Below are positions 9,489 through 17,454 of a stretch of 64,000 nucleotides of DNA, in pieces. The DNA comes from Aminithiophilus ramosus (lineage in GTDB: Bacteria > Synergistota > Synergistia > Synergistales > Aminithiophilaceae). The stretch is taken from positions 2,295,453 to 2,359,452 of the forward strand of contig NZ_CP072943.1 of assembly GCF_018069705.1 (NCBI RefSeq), written 5' to 3'. The position numbers and the translations under genes were made by a program. The notes beneath the pieces are model-generated. The model did no database searches. It saw only the letters and a list, made by a program, of their open reading frames with translations, and was not told the DNA's origin. Each line of letters begins with the position of its first letter. The stretch's first letter is position 1.

Positions 9489-10222
9489 CTCCGGCCCCTC
9501 AGGGAGGCGATGAGGGCGGCCGGATCGTCGGACCGGACGAGGGCCTCGCCGACGAGGACGGCCGCCGCGCCGCAGGCCTCGAGGCGCTCCACGTCGCGAC
9601 GGTCGAATATGCCGCTTTCGGCGACGACGGGCCGCGAATCGCCCAGCCTGTCCCTCTCGGCGACGAGACGCCCCGTCAGGGCCAGATCGACGGTGAAGTC
9701 GCGCAGGTCCCTGTTGTTGACGCCGATGAGGGGCGATCGGGTCTCCAGGGCCAGGTGAAGCTCCCTCTCGTCGTGGACCTCGACGAGGCTCTCCATCCCC
9801 AGGGAGGCGACGAGATCGACCATCGCCCCGATCGTCTCGCCGAGGACGGCGACGATGAGAAGGACCGCGTCGGCCCCGAGGAAAAGGCTTTCGTAGACCT
9901 GAAGGGGATCGATGAGGAAATCCTTGCGCAGCAGGGGCAGATCGACGGCCGCCCGGACCTGGCCGAAGATCTCCCGGCTCCCCTGGAAGAAGGGGCCGTC
10001 GGTCAGGACCGACAGGGCCCCGGCCCCGCCGGCGACGTAGGACCGGGCCAGGGCGAGGGGATCGAAATCGTCCCGGATCAGCCCCTTGCTGGGCGAGGCC
10101 TTCTTGACCTCGGCGATGACGGTCACTCCCGGACCGGCCAGGGCCGCGGCGAGGGAGCGTTTTTTCCCGCGCAGGCCTTCCACTTCGTCGATCTTGGAGC
10201 GGACGATGCGGTCGAGAATCAC
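9485..10222 (-). CDS. trpC: Indole-3-glycerol phosphate synthase
   Basis: A 245-residue TIM-barrel enzyme that closes the indole ring. Recognisable strings are VIAEVKKASPSKG (catalytic lysine), LRKDFLIDPLQVYE, IGVNNRDLRDFTVD and VVAESGIFDRRDVERL. It is slightly shorter than the usual 255-260 residues, mainly in the N-terminal helix, but all catalytic segments are present. Overlaps trpD and trpF by four bases. Confidence 0.95.
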   Translation of the reverse strand: MILDRIVRSKIDEVEGLRGKKRSLAAALAGPGVTVIAEVKKASPSKGLIRDDFDPLALARSYVAGGAGALSVLTDGPFFQGSREIFGQVRAAVDLPLLRKDFLIDPLQVYESLFLGADAVLLIVAVLGETIGAMVDLVASLGMESLVEVHDERELHLALETRSPLIGVNNRDLRDFTVDLALTGRLVAERDRLGDSRPVVAESGIFDRRDVERLEACGAAAVLVGEALVRSDDPAALIASLRGRR

Positions 10223-11244
10223 GCCACTCCCTCCCTCGTCATCGTCCGGGAACGGACCTGCTCCAGTTTGGCCGCGGCCCTTCCGTCGTCGATGATCTCC
10301 GCGGCGAGGACCACGCCCTCCTTCAGAGAGGCGGCCCTGTCGGCGACGAAAAGGGCCGCCCCGGCGTTGAGAAGGACGAAATCGCGGGAGGCCCCTCCCC
10401 TTCCGGCGAAAATCTCCAGGGCCAGGGCGGCGTTGGCCTCGGCGTCGCCTCCCCGGGCGGCGTCGAGAGGCCGAGGGGCGAGACCGGCCTCCTCGGGAAA
10501 GAGGTTCCTCTCCTCCAGGCTGTCGCCGTCGAGGAGACAGACCCGGTTGGCCCCTTCCAGGGTCAGCTCGTCGGCTCCCCCGGCCCCGCAGACGACGAGG
10601 GCCTTCCTGAGGCCCATGTGCCGCAGCGTCTCGGCGATGGGCCGAACCAGCTCGGGGGAAAAGACGCCCAGAACCATCCTGTCGGGGCGGGCCGGATTGG
10701 TCAGGGGGCCCAGAACGTTGAAGATCGTCCTGATCCCCAGGGCCTTCCTGACGGGAGCGACGTTTTTCATGGCCCTGTGGAAGTGGGGGGCGAAGAGGAA
10801 GCCGAAGCCCACGGTCGCGACGGCCTCCTCGACGGCCGATCCCTCCTCCAGGAGGGGGCAGCCCAGGGCCTCCAGCACGTCGGCGCTGCCGCAGCGGCTC
10901 GAAACGGAGCGGTTGCCGTGCTTGGCCACGGCCACGCCTCCGGCTGCGGCGACGAAGGCCGACAGGGTGGAGATGTTGAAGGTCCCCGTCCCGTCGCCTC
11001 CCGTGCCGACGACGTCCAGAAGGGGCCTGGCGGCGACGTGGACGGCCTGAGCCTTGTCGCGCATGACCGAGGCGGCGGCGACGATCTCCTCGACGGTCTC
11101 CCCCTTGGCCCGCAGGCCCGTGAGAAAGGCCGCGACCTGGGCCTCCGGCGCCCTTCCCTCCATGAGGGCCTCCATGGCCCCCGTCATCTCGTCATGGCTC
11201 AGATCCCTTCGGGCCATGAGACGTTCCAGCTGCACTCTCAACAT
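10219..11244 (-). CDS. trpD: Anthranilate phosphoribosyltransferase
   Basis: A 341-residue enzyme transferring phosphoribose from PRPP to anthranilate. The PRPP loop is DVVGTGGDGTGTFNIST, followed by KHGNRSVSSRCGSADVLEAL and the metal-binding GGADELTLEG region, in the order of the family. The ATG at 11244 is preferred over the in-frame TTG at 11253 because AGAGGAG sits eight bases before it. A 35-bp gap separates it from trpG; trpC follows with an ATGA overlap. Confidence 0.95.
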   Translation of the reverse strand: MLRVQLERLMARRDLSHDEMTGAMEALMEGRAPEAQVAAFLTGLRAKGETVEEIVAAASVMRDKAQAVHVAARPLLDVVGTGGDGTGTFNISTLSAFVAAAGGVAVAKHGNRSVSSRCGSADVLEALGCPLLEEGSAVEEAVATVGFGFLFAPHFHRAMKNVAPVRKALGIRTIFNVLGPLTNPARPDRMVLGVFSPELVRPIAETLRHMGLRKALVVCGAGGADELTLEGANRVCLLDGDSLEERNLFPEEAGLAPRPLDAARGGDAEANAALALEIFAGRGGASRDFVLLNAGAALFVADRAASLKEGVVLAAEIIDDGRAAAKLEQVRSRTMTREGVA

Positions 11245-11279
11245 AAGGCTCAACTCCTCTCGGCTCGGCTCGCAGATTT

Positions 11280-11840
11280 TCAGAGGGCGGCGAAATTCTC
11301 CAGGAGCCTCCGCCCCTGGACGGTCAGAATCGATTCGGGGTGAAACTGGACGCCGAAGAAGGGGGCGTCGACGTGCTCCAGGGCCATGACCGTTCCGTCG
11401 TCGCAGCGGGCCGTCACGCGGAGCTCGGCCGGCAGGGAGGCCTCGTCGACGACGAGAGAGTGGTAGCGCGTCGCCTCGAAGGGCGACGGCAGTCCGCGGA
11501 AGATCCCTCTGCCGTCGTGGCGGACGGCCGAGACCTTGCCGTGACAGGGCCGGGAGGCCCGGACGACGTTCCCGCCGAAGGCGAAGGCCATGGACTGGTG
11601 GCCCAGACAGACGCCCAGAAGGGGCAGGACGCCGCAGAAGGCCCGGGCGAAGGCCACCGTCACGCCCGCCCCTTCGGGCCCTCCCGGTCCCGGCGAAAGG
11701 ACGATCCTGTCGGGACCGAGGCGCCGGGCCTCGTCGACGGTGATGCGATCGTTGCGGACCGTCGTCACCTCGTCGAATTCGCCCAGGAGCTGGACCAGGT
11801 TGTAGGTGAAGGAATCGTAGTTGTCGACGAGCAGGATCAT
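11280..11840 (-). CDS. trpG: Anthranilate synthase component II (glutamine amidotransferase)
   Basis: A 186-residue class I glutamine amidotransferase supplying ammonia to TrpE. The nucleophile is the cysteine of LLGVCLGHQSMA, and the His-Glu pair is in VQFHPESILT. The N-terminal ILLVDNYDSFTYNLVQ is diagnostic for the TrpG/PabA group; its place directly behind trpE (four-base overlap) supports the tryptophan role, though such proteins can also serve folate synthesis. Confidence 0.95.
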   Translation of the reverse strand: MILLVDNYDSFTYNLVQLLGEFDEVTTVRNDRITVDEARRLGPDRIVLSPGPGGPEGAGVTVAFARAFCGVLPLLGVCLGHQSMAFAFGGNVVRASRPCHGKVSAVRHDGRGIFRGLPSPFEATRYHSLVVDEASLPAELRVTARCDDGTVMALEHVDAPFFGVQFHPESILTVQGRRLLENFAAL

Positions 11841-13348
11841 CGGCCCGCTCCTTTCTCTGCTGCCTTCTTCAGGGCCCGGAAAAGGGCCTCGGCCTTGTTG
11901 CGCGTCTCGTCGTACTCCTTTTCGGCGACGGAATCGTAGACGACGCCCGCCCCGGCCTGGACGGAAATCTCGTCCCCGACCTGGACGAAGGTCCTGATGG
12001 CGATGCAGGTGTCGAGATCGCCCGTCGAGGAGAGGTAGCCCACGGCTCCCGCATAGGGACCGCGGGGGCTTCCCTCGAACTCTTCGATGAGCTCCATGGC
12101 GCGGATCTTGGGCGCCCCCGAGACCGTTCCGGCCGGGAAGGCCGCCTCGAGGACGTCGAAGGCCTTCACCTCCGGCCGCCGCACCCCCTCGACCTGGGAG
12201 ACGATGTGCATCACCCGGGAATAGCGCTCGACGCCCATGAGCTCCGTCACCGTCACCGACCCGGTCCGGCAGATCCGTCCCAGATCGTTGCGGGCCAGGT
12301 CGACGAGCATGAGATGTTCGGCCCGCTCCTTTTCGTCGGCCAGAAGCTCGGCCTCGAGAGCCCTGTCGGCGTCCTCGTCGCGGCCCCGAGGCCTCGTCCC
12401 GGCCAGAGGGCGGGTCATGACGGCGTCGCCTTCGAGGCGGACGAGAACCTCCGGCGAGGAGCCGATGAGATTCACTTCGGGCGTCTCGACGAGGAAGAGG
12501 TAGGGCGAGGGATTCTCCTCGGCCAGGGCCTCGTAGACGGTCGAGGCGGGCAGATCGGTCTCGACGGAAAAGCGCTGGGAGAGGACGACCTGACAGACCT
12601 CGCCGTCGATGATGGCCTCCCTCCCGGCGTCGACGATCTTCATGAAGGCCGCCTTTCCCGTCTCGGACCGGACCTCTCCGAGGAAGAAAGGCCCCGACGG
12701 CCTCGGCCGCTCCGCCTCTTCGAGGAGGCGCACCAACCCCTGAAGGTGGTCGTGACCCGCGGCCAGGGCCGCCTCGAGGCCTTCGGCGCCGACGGGGGCA
12801 TGGTGGATGAGCAGGATCGAATCCCTCTCGTGATCGACGGCGACGACGGTGGCGTAGCCCATGAGGAGGGCCCGGGGCAGAGCCGATCCCTCCAGGGACC
12901 GCCCCCCCCGGAAGAGGTCCTCCCAGTGCTCGATCATGGCGTAGCCGAAATAGCCCGCCACCCCTCCGGCGAAGGGAGGCATCCCCTCGCGGAGGGAGGA
13001 AAAGGTGCCCAGATAGTCCTCGACGGCGCGGCGCAGCTCCCGACCCGAGGGATGAACCTGAAGAAGGCGGCCCTCCCCGTCGTGAACGGAACAGCGGCAC
13101 CCGTCGCCGGAGACGGAAAAGATCCGCTCGGCCTCGACGGCGATGAAGGAATAGCGCCCCTTGCCCATGCCGCCGTCGCCGCTTTCGAGAAGAAGCGTGT
13201 GACTCCGGCCCCCCTTGAGCCTCTCGTAGAGGGAGCGGGGACTGCGGCCCCGCCGGGGCAGCTCCAGGACCAGAGGAAGGCGCCCGGCCTGGGAGGAACG
13301 TGCTTTTTCTATCTCGACGGGACTCGTTTCGATTCGGCTCGTCATCAT
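11837..13348 (-). CDS. trpE: Anthranilate synthase component I
   Basis: A 503-residue chorismate-utilising enzyme that makes anthranilate with ammonia from TrpG. The N-terminal LLLES motif (about residue 52) is part of the tryptophan feedback site; IGSSPEVLVRLEG, TRPLAGTRPRGRD and GTVSGAPKIRAMELIEE are the catalytic-domain signatures. Two adjacent ATGs (13348, 13345) follow GGAGG; the second has the better spacing. It is the first enzyme gene of the operon and is preceded by the leader peptide and attenuator, which together with feedback inhibition would set flux. Confidence 0.96.
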   Translation of the reverse strand: MMTSRIETSPVEIEKARSSQAGRLPLVLELPRRGRSPRSLYERLKGGRSHTLLLESGDGGMGKGRYSFIAVEAERIFSVSGDGCRCSVHDGEGRLLQVHPSGRELRRAVEDYLGTFSSLREGMPPFAGGVAGYFGYAMIEHWEDLFRGGRSLEGSALPRALLMGYATVVAVDHERDSILLIHHAPVGAEGLEAALAAGHDHLQGLVRLLEEAERPRPSGPFFLGEVRSETGKAAFMKIVDAGREAIIDGEVCQVVLSQRFSVETDLPASTVYEALAEENPSPYLFLVETPEVNLIGSSPEVLVRLEGDAVMTRPLAGTRPRGRDEDADRALEAELLADEKERAEHLMLVDLARNDLGRICRTGSVTVTELMGVERYSRVMHIVSQVEGVRRPEVKAFDVLEAAFPAGTVSGAPKIRAMELIEEFEGSPRGPYAGAVGYLSSTGDLDTCIAIRTFVQVGDEISVQAGAGVVYDSVAEKEYDETRNKAEALFRALKKAAEKGAGR

Positions 13349-13363
13349 CGGACCTCCTGAACG

Positions 13364-13393
13364 AAAATAGGGAGGGGCCCTGGGGCCCCTCCC
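13364..13393 (-). terminator. Hairpin with T tract immediately upstream of trpE
   Basis: An 11-bp all-GC-rich palindrome (arms GGGAGGGGCCC and GGGCCCCTCCC) followed on the minus strand by TATTTTCG, just 20 bases before the trpE ribosome site. It could act as a second attenuator-type terminator or sequester the leader. Confidence 0.55.
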
Positions 13394-13404
13394 TGAACTG
13401 GAAG

Positions 13405-13466
13405 AAAAACGACACGGGAGAGGCCTCGAAAGTGAATCCCCAAGGGATCCGCCTCCAAGGCCTCTC
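13405..13466 (-). terminator. trp attenuator terminator (3:4 hairpin)
   Basis: On the minus strand, GAGAGGCCT (13458-13466) pairs with AGGCCTCTC (13418-13426) around an inner helix, and is followed by CCGTGTCGTTTTT. The 5' arm region contains GGCGG, which can alternatively pair with CCGCC just downstream of the leader stop codon, giving the competing antiterminator expected of ribosome-mediated attenuation. Pairing was judged by eye. Confidence 0.65.
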
Positions 13467-13508
13467 GCTCAAACGCTTTTAAGCGACGCTACGGCTCCTG
13501 GCGGCAGA

Positions 13509-13553
13509 CTAAGTCCGCCACCACCAATTCCGAGTTGTGCAAGCCGCTGACAT
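13509..13553 (-). CDS. trpL: trp operon leader peptide with three tandem Trp codons
   Basis: A 14-residue reading frame, MSAACTTRNWWWRT, between the trp promoter and the attenuator. The three consecutive TGG codons just before the stop are the sensor: with scarce charged tRNA-Trp the ribosome stalls there and the downstream RNA folds into the antiterminator. The segment GGCGGAC covering the last Trp/Arg codons can pair with GTCTGCCGCC right after the stop (1:2 hairpin). The ribosome site is weak (GGGG about ten bases upstream). Confidence 0.85.
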   Translation of the reverse strand: MSAACTTRNWWWRT

Positions 13554-13588
13554 CACGCTGATTCCCCGTTTCATCGAAGTTGGACGGA

Positions 13589-13617
13589 ATGATACGCCTC
13601 GCCGGGCCGACTGTCAA
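13589..13617 (-). promoter_or_regulatory. Promoter of the trp operon
   Basis: On the minus strand a consensus -35 TTGACA (13612-13617) and a -10 TATCAT (13589-13594) are separated by exactly 17 bp, placing the start near 13582, about 30 bases before the leader peptide. Confidence 0.85.
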
Positions 13618-13928
13618 CCTTCGTTTTTTTGTCCCGCCGGCCGGGGAACCCCCTTTCCCCGGGGAACGAAAGCCTTTGCTCATTCTGGACACCCGTCAAT
13701 TATTTCGATGAAGGACTGAAGGGGAAGGCTTGTTCCGCCGACGCGAGGCCCCTAAAATGACCTCATTCCCTCGTCAAACCCCTCCGACTTCACGGTGCGC
13801 CGCGGGAACCGCCCGAAACCTCGCCCTCCGGGGCGAGGGAGGGGCGGACAGAGCGAAACGGAAACTCCCCCCTCCCCGAGGGGCTTTCTCCGAAGAGAGG
13901 GCCCCTCCTCCCTTTTTCCGACCTTTCC
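13618..13928. other. Intergenic region without a recognised gene
   Basis: Lies between the trp promoter and the dehydratase gene that ends at 13929. It contains inverted GC-rich repeats near 13819-13835 (CCTCGCCC/GGGCGAGG) and 13872-13910 (CCCCTCC.., GAGGGGC) that may serve as terminators for the dehydratase transcript, and nothing that looks coding. Confidence 0.5.
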
Positions 13929-14879
13929 TCAGGCCGCCGAAAGAAGACCCAGATCGCGCTCCCACTGGGCCAGGCGGGCCATGCTGACGCCGATGCCGCC
14001 GCAGACGACGGCCATGACGGACCGGGCCCCCTCGAGGGCGGGGTGGCCGTCGTAGAGGGTGGCCAGGGTGGCCCCGCAGGCGGGCTCGACGAGCACGCGG
14101 TGGTCGTCGGCGAAGCGACGGCAGGCCGAGACGGCCTGGACGTCGGAGACGGTCACGGCCCGGACGTCGTGGCGGCCCGCCCAGGCGACGGCCTCGGCCG
14201 TGACGCGCCGCGTCGCCAGACTGGTGGCCACCGTCGAGATCCGATCGAGCGTCACGACATGGCCCGAACGGAGGGCGGCGCCGAAGGAGGCGGCCCCCTC
14301 GGGCTCGACGGCCACGAGAGGCACGTCGCCCCAGCCCACCTCGCGGAGCCCTTCGAGGACGCCGCACATCATGCCGCCGCCGCCGACGGAAAGGACCACG
14401 GCGTCGGGACGGGCCATCTGCGTCCGGGCCTCGCGGGCGATGGTCCGGTACCCCTCCCAGAGGGTGGGGTGGTCGAAGGGATGGACATAGGCCGCCCCCG
14501 AAGCCTCGGCCAGCTTCCGACCGTGGGCATCGGCGTCGTCCCAGACGGCGCCGAAAACCTCGACGCGGGCCCCTTCGGAGGCGATGCGCTCCTTGGCCTC
14601 GGCGCTCGTCGTCTCGGGAACGACGACGGTGACCTCCATGCCCAGACGGTTTCCGGCATAGGCCACGGCGTAGCCGGCGTTGCCCGCCGACGAGGCGACG
14701 AGGCGACTCTTTCCCTCGTCACGGGCCCGGGAGCAGAAAAGGCCGATGCCGCGGATCTTGTAGGAACCGGCGTTCTGGAAACACTCCATCTTGAGGAAAA
14801 CCTCTTTCCCGGCGACGCGGCTGAGATCGCGCGACTCGAGCATGGGCGTCTGGACGTGAAGGGGTGCCGTGGCTGTCAT
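13929..14879 (-). CDS. PLP-dependent L-serine/L-threonine dehydratase
   Basis: A 316-residue fold-type II PLP enzyme that deaminates serine or threonine to a 2-oxo acid and ammonia. The Schiff-base lysine is in NAGSYKIRG, the substrate loop is SSAGNAGYAVAY, and the phosphate-binding loop is SVGGGGMMCG, which is closest to the eukaryotic-type serine dehydratases in my memory. There is no C-terminal ACT domain, so it is a catabolic rather than isoleucine-biosynthetic type. Two ATGs exist; the one at 14879 is nine bases from GGGAGG, whereas 14888 is directly on it. It lies downstream of a terminator and is probably transcribed on its own. Confidence 0.88.
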   Translation of the reverse strand: MTATAPLHVQTPMLESRDLSRVAGKEVFLKMECFQNAGSYKIRGIGLFCSRARDEGKSRLVASSAGNAGYAVAYAGNRLGMEVTVVVPETTSAEAKERIASEGARVEVFGAVWDDADAHGRKLAEASGAAYVHPFDHPTLWEGYRTIAREARTQMARPDAVVLSVGGGGMMCGVLEGLREVGWGDVPLVAVEPEGAASFGAALRSGHVVTLDRISTVATSLATRRVTAEAVAWAGRHDVRAVTVSDVQAVSACRRFADDHRVLVEPACGATLATLYDGHPALEGARSVMAVVCGGIGVSMARLAQWERDLGLLSAA

Positions 14880-14936
14880 GAGTTTCATCCTCCCTTTTCT
14901 CCATTACGGGCGACCCCGAAGGGCCCTTAAAATAAA

Positions 14937-14968
14937 GAAGGGGCCCCGATCCGTGATCGGGGCCCCTT
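14937..14968 (-). terminator. Strong terminator behind the 29-residue gene
   Basis: GAAGGGGCCCCGAT and ATCGGGGCCCCTTC form a near-perfect long stem; on the minus strand it is followed by TTTATTTTAA. It ends the transcript of the micro-gene at 14993-15082. Confidence 0.85.
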
Positions 14969-14992
14969 CCTCGCTTTTCTGGTCGACGACGC

Positions 14993-15082
14993 CTAAGCGC
15001 CGTTCCCGCGAGGGGGAGCCGCGTTGGCGATAATAATGGCCTGGCCGGAAAGGGTGATCTGTCCGTTGAGCCTGGTCGCCAT
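14993..15082 (-). CDS. Free-standing 29-residue small protein, unknown
   Basis: A 30-codon gene beginning MATRLNGQITLSGQ, with a short hydrophobic middle (AIIIANAA) and a PPRGNG tail. It has every mark of a real transcription unit: consensus promoter at 15117-15145, GAGGAG eight bases before the ATG, and a strong terminator at 14937-14968. It contains no run of one amino-acid codon and no attenuator alternative structure that would make it a leader peptide for the dehydratase behind it, although that cannot be excluded. I do not recognise the family. The middle is too short for a membrane helix. Confidence 0.7.
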   Translation of the reverse strand: MATRLNGQITLSGQAIIIANAAPPRGNGA

Positions 15083-15116
15083 CGCAAACACTCCTCGCAC
15101 AAAAGTTATTGGGGGC

Positions 15117-15145
15117 ATTATGTCAGGTCGCCCGAGGCCTGTCAA
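15117..15145 (-). promoter_or_regulatory. Promoter of the 29-residue gene
   Basis: Consensus TTGACA (15140-15145) and CATAAT (15117-15122) with 17-bp spacing on the minus strand; predicted start about 30 bases before the ATG at 15082. Confidence 0.85.
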
Positions 15146-15219
15146 GCCTCGAGGCGCCTTTCGTATGCGGCAAGACCGCCGCAAGAAGGCACTCCGACCC
15201 GGCGCGGCCGGGCAAGAAG

Positions 15220-15522
15220 CTAAAAAAGCAGCTCCAGAGCGAGGGTTACGGCGATGGCGCCGAAGACGACCTGGATCAGCCCCCGGCCGCACCAGGCCAG
15301 GACAAGAGCCGTCGCCGTCCCGGCCAGGGAGGAGCTCAGACGGCCCGTCGACATCAGCGTCTCGGGAAAGATGAGGGCCCCCAGCACGGCGTAGGGGACG
15401 TAGCGGAGCAGGTTGTCCCAGAAGGGGGGCAGCTTCCTGTCGCCGAGGAAGACGAGGGGGATCATGCGGGGCAGGTAGGTGACGAGGGCCATGAGAAGGG
15501 CCGTCAGAAGGGCCCGATTCAT
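15220..15522 (-). CDS. azlD: AzlD-type branched-chain amino-acid exporter small subunit
   Basis: A 100-residue protein with three or four hydrophobic segments and the AzlD hallmark TYLPRMIPLVFL near the N-terminus. Together with AzlC it forms an inner-membrane exporter for branched-chain amino acids or analogues. Its ATG overlaps the azlC stop by four bases. Confidence 0.9.
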   Translation of the reverse strand: MNRALLTALLMALVTYLPRMIPLVFLGDRKLPPFWDNLLRYVPYAVLGALIFPETLMSTGRLSSSLAGTATALVLAWCGRGLIQVVFGAIAVTLALELLF

Positions 15523-16232
15523 CGGGAGACCGCCTCGGAGGGGAAAAGACGGACGCCGATGAGGGCCGCCGCGACGGTCGCCGTCAGCACGCCCCAGCCT
15601 CCGCCGAAGGCGGCCAGAGGCGAAACCCGGTAGAGACCGTTGACGGCCATGGAGAGGAGGGCCACGACGAGGACCTTCCTGTTCTTCCGGGCCGAGGGAA
15701 CGAGAAGGCCGATGAACATGGCGTAAAGGGCGATGCCCATCCCCTTCTGAAAGACATCGGGCAGGGAGGAGGCCAGGAAGAAGCCGACGAAGGAGCCGGC
15801 CACCCAGGAAAGGTAGGAGAAAAGGTTCAGCCCCAGCAGAAAGGCCGGAGAGAGGACCGCCTCGGGCCGGAGCGAGGCCACGGCATAGGTCTCGTCGGTG
15901 ACGCCGAAGGCCAGAAGGGCCCGCCGCGCCCTCGACGTCCCGGGAGCGATGCGGCGCGCGAGCGTCGAGGACATGAGGAAGTGACGGAAATTGAGGACGA
16001 AGACGGCCAGGACGATCTCGGCCACGGAGGCGCCGAGGCCCATGAGATTGACGGCCACGAACTGACTCGCCCCGGCGTAGACGACGACGGAGAGGGCCAT
16101 GGCCCCCGATCCGGGCACTCCGGCCGATCGGGCCAGGAGGCCGAAGGCCACGGCGATGGGGAAATAGCCGACGGCCACGGGAAAGGCCGCACGAAGACCC
16201 TCCCCGAACAACGAGGTGCGTTCCGATCGCAA
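15519..16232 (-). CDS. azlC: AzlC-type branched-chain amino-acid exporter large subunit
   Basis: A 237-residue membrane protein of the AzlC/YgaZ family: GYFPIAVAFGLLARSAG, YAGASQFVAVNLM and NFRHFLMSSTLA are family strings, and FGVTDETYAVA follows. About seven membrane segments are visible. The start is a TTG at 16232 with GGGAGG seven bases before it; a further in-frame TTG at 16262 lacks a ribosome site. In an amino-acid-fermenting organism such exporters would relieve accumulation of branched-chain amino acids. Confidence 0.9.
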   Translation of the reverse strand: MRSERTSLFGEGLRAAFPVAVGYFPIAVAFGLLARSAGVPGSGAMALSVVVYAGASQFVAVNLMGLGASVAEIVLAVFVLNFRHFLMSSTLARRIAPGTSRARRALLAFGVTDETYAVASLRPEAVLSPAFLLGLNLFSYLSWVAGSFVGFFLASSLPDVFQKGMGIALYAMFIGLLVPSARKNRKVLVVALLSMAVNGLYRVSPLAAFGGGWGVLTATVAAALIGVRLFPSEAVSR

Positions 16233-16384
16233 CAGGATCCCTCCCGACGGGAATAGGGGCAAACGGAGGCCATTCTACCACCATCGGAGGAGAGGACGAA
16301 AGAAGATCCGCAGGAGAAGAGGCCTTCAGCGCCGCGTCGACAGGGCCGCGACGTCCGCCTCTTCCCTGCGTCGGCGAGGGGACA

Positions 16385-16603
16385 TCATCGCCTGGCTTCA
16401 AACAGGAGCAGGAGGACCCCGCCGACCAGCGCGACCGATCCCATGATCGGCGACAGAGGAATCGTTCGGGTCTGTTCCGTCGTCACCTGAATGGGGCCCA
16501 GATCGACGGCCTTTTCTCGGGTTGTATAGGTTATCCCCTGGCAGACGAAGACGGTGACCCCCAAGGCGATCAGGGCGACTCCGATCAGACGATTTGCCTT
16601 CAC
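16385..16603 (-). CDS. Small two-helix membrane protein
   Basis: A 72-residue protein with an N-terminal hydrophobic helix (LIGVALIALGVTVFVCQGI), a polar loop (TTREKAVDLGPIQVTTEQ) and a second helix (MGSVALVGGVLLLLF). This pattern, including the DLGPIQVT string, occurs in a widespread family of uncharacterised bacterial membrane proteins (DUF3185-like as I recall). The GTG at 16603 follows GGGAGGAGGGG. It is the neighbour of another tiny stress-type membrane protein downstream of its promoter side, and both may respond to envelope stress; that is inference. Confidence 0.75.
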   Translation of the reverse strand: MKANRLIGVALIALGVTVFVCQGITYTTREKAVDLGPIQVTTEQTRTIPLSPIMGSVALVGGVLLLLFEARR

Positions 16604-16633
16604 GAGACTTCCCCTCCTCCCGTTTCCCTCAAG

Positions 16634-16783
16634 CTAGAGCACGCGCCTGCCGCTGATGATGTTGACGAGGACGACGACGACGGCGACCACCAGCAGGACA
16701 TGAATAAAACCGCCCATCGTGTGATTGCTGACCAGACCCAGAAGCCACAGAACGATCAACACAACGGAAATTGTCCACAACAA
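16634..16783 (-). CDS. Lmo0937-family small membrane protein (DUF5670)
   Basis: A 49-residue protein starting at TTG with GGAGGA seven bases upstream: LLWTISVVLIVLWLLG, then HTMGGFIHVLLVVAVVVVL and a basic tail. The MLWTI start, GGFIHVLL string and length match the Lmo0937 family of two-helix membrane peptides. Function unknown; often found beside other tiny membrane proteins, as here. Confidence 0.85.
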   Translation of the reverse strand: MLWTISVVLIVLWLLGLVSNHTMGGFIHVLLVVAVVVVLVNIISGRRVL

Positions 16784-17379
16784 GACTTTCTCCTCCCTTC
16801 AGCTGCCAAAGGCCCTTTCGGCCGATTCAAGCAACAACGCCACAGCCCCTCGCCGACGAGCCACCAGGTAAGAGAAACAGAAAAAGGGAACGAGACGGAG
16901 GCGGTTTTCTTCTTTATCAGGGCAATGCGATATGCTTCATTTTACTCTATTATTAGTTAAATACATAGACTAATAAGGCCAATTCATGATGTCCCATCCG
17001 TTCTTGCTATCACGAATGACAACCGATTCTTTCGCTTCATCGCCCCTGCCTTCTCCGACACGCAGCCTGTTCATTATATTGAATAAGTTTTTTCGGAATT
17101 CCCTCTACCTTCTTTTCGGGGAGGAGAGGAAAGACCGCCTCCCCATCCGAAGGGCTCCTTTTTATGTGGACTGCGTCGCGATAGAATGTTAAAATATTCT
17201 ATGAAGTCAGAAAAAAGATACTCATCGTGCCTGTTTCCTCCGACGCCCCCTCCGTCACCGCAGGGCCGGGCGGGAACCCGCCTCCGGGCCGACCTCGCGG
17301 ACCGTCAAGGGATCAGCCCTCGAGAGGGTTCCGCGGGAAAGAGGCGGGCAACAGAGGCAGGAGGAAAGGGGATATTTCC
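16784..17379. other. AT-rich intergenic region and leader of the glucan synthase gene
   Basis: No convincing gene. The stretch 16880-17220 is markedly AT-rich and carries an inverted repeat (16950-16976). TTAAAATATTCT near 17190 may contain a -10 site. From 17260 to 17345 the sequence becomes GC-rich with possible hairpins (GGCGGG/CCCGCC), so the ndvB messenger may have a structured leader, but I could not match it to a known riboswitch. Confidence 0.5.
16950..16976. repeat. Inverted repeat TTATTAGT..ACTAATAA
   Basis: Eight-base perfect arms with an 11-base spacer in AT-rich DNA between divergent transcription units; a plausible operator. Confidence 0.4.
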
Positions 17380-17454
17380 ATGAAAACCAACGGAACGACA
17401 GGTCCTTCCCTTCGAGACGACAGCTCTCCGCCCGAAGACGGGCACGGGGAATGA
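17380..17454 (+). CDS. 24-residue ORF translationally coupled to the glucan synthase gene
   Basis: MKTNGTTGPSLRDDSSPP begins this short polar peptide. It is preceded by AGGAGG (fourteen bases) and GGGG (about eight bases) and its TGA overlaps the ATG of the following giant gene as ATGA. The arrangement suggests that translation of this ORF delivers ribosomes to ndvB, which has no obvious ribosome site of its own. The peptide itself need not have a function. Confidence 0.5.
   Translation: MKTNGTTGPSLRDDSSPPEDGHGE

Noticed and set aside
17255-17379. Riboswitch (c-di-AMP or guanidine type) upstream of ndvB
   Set aside because: Hairpins such as GGCGGG/CCCGCC are present but the conserved loop sequences of known riboswitches were not found.
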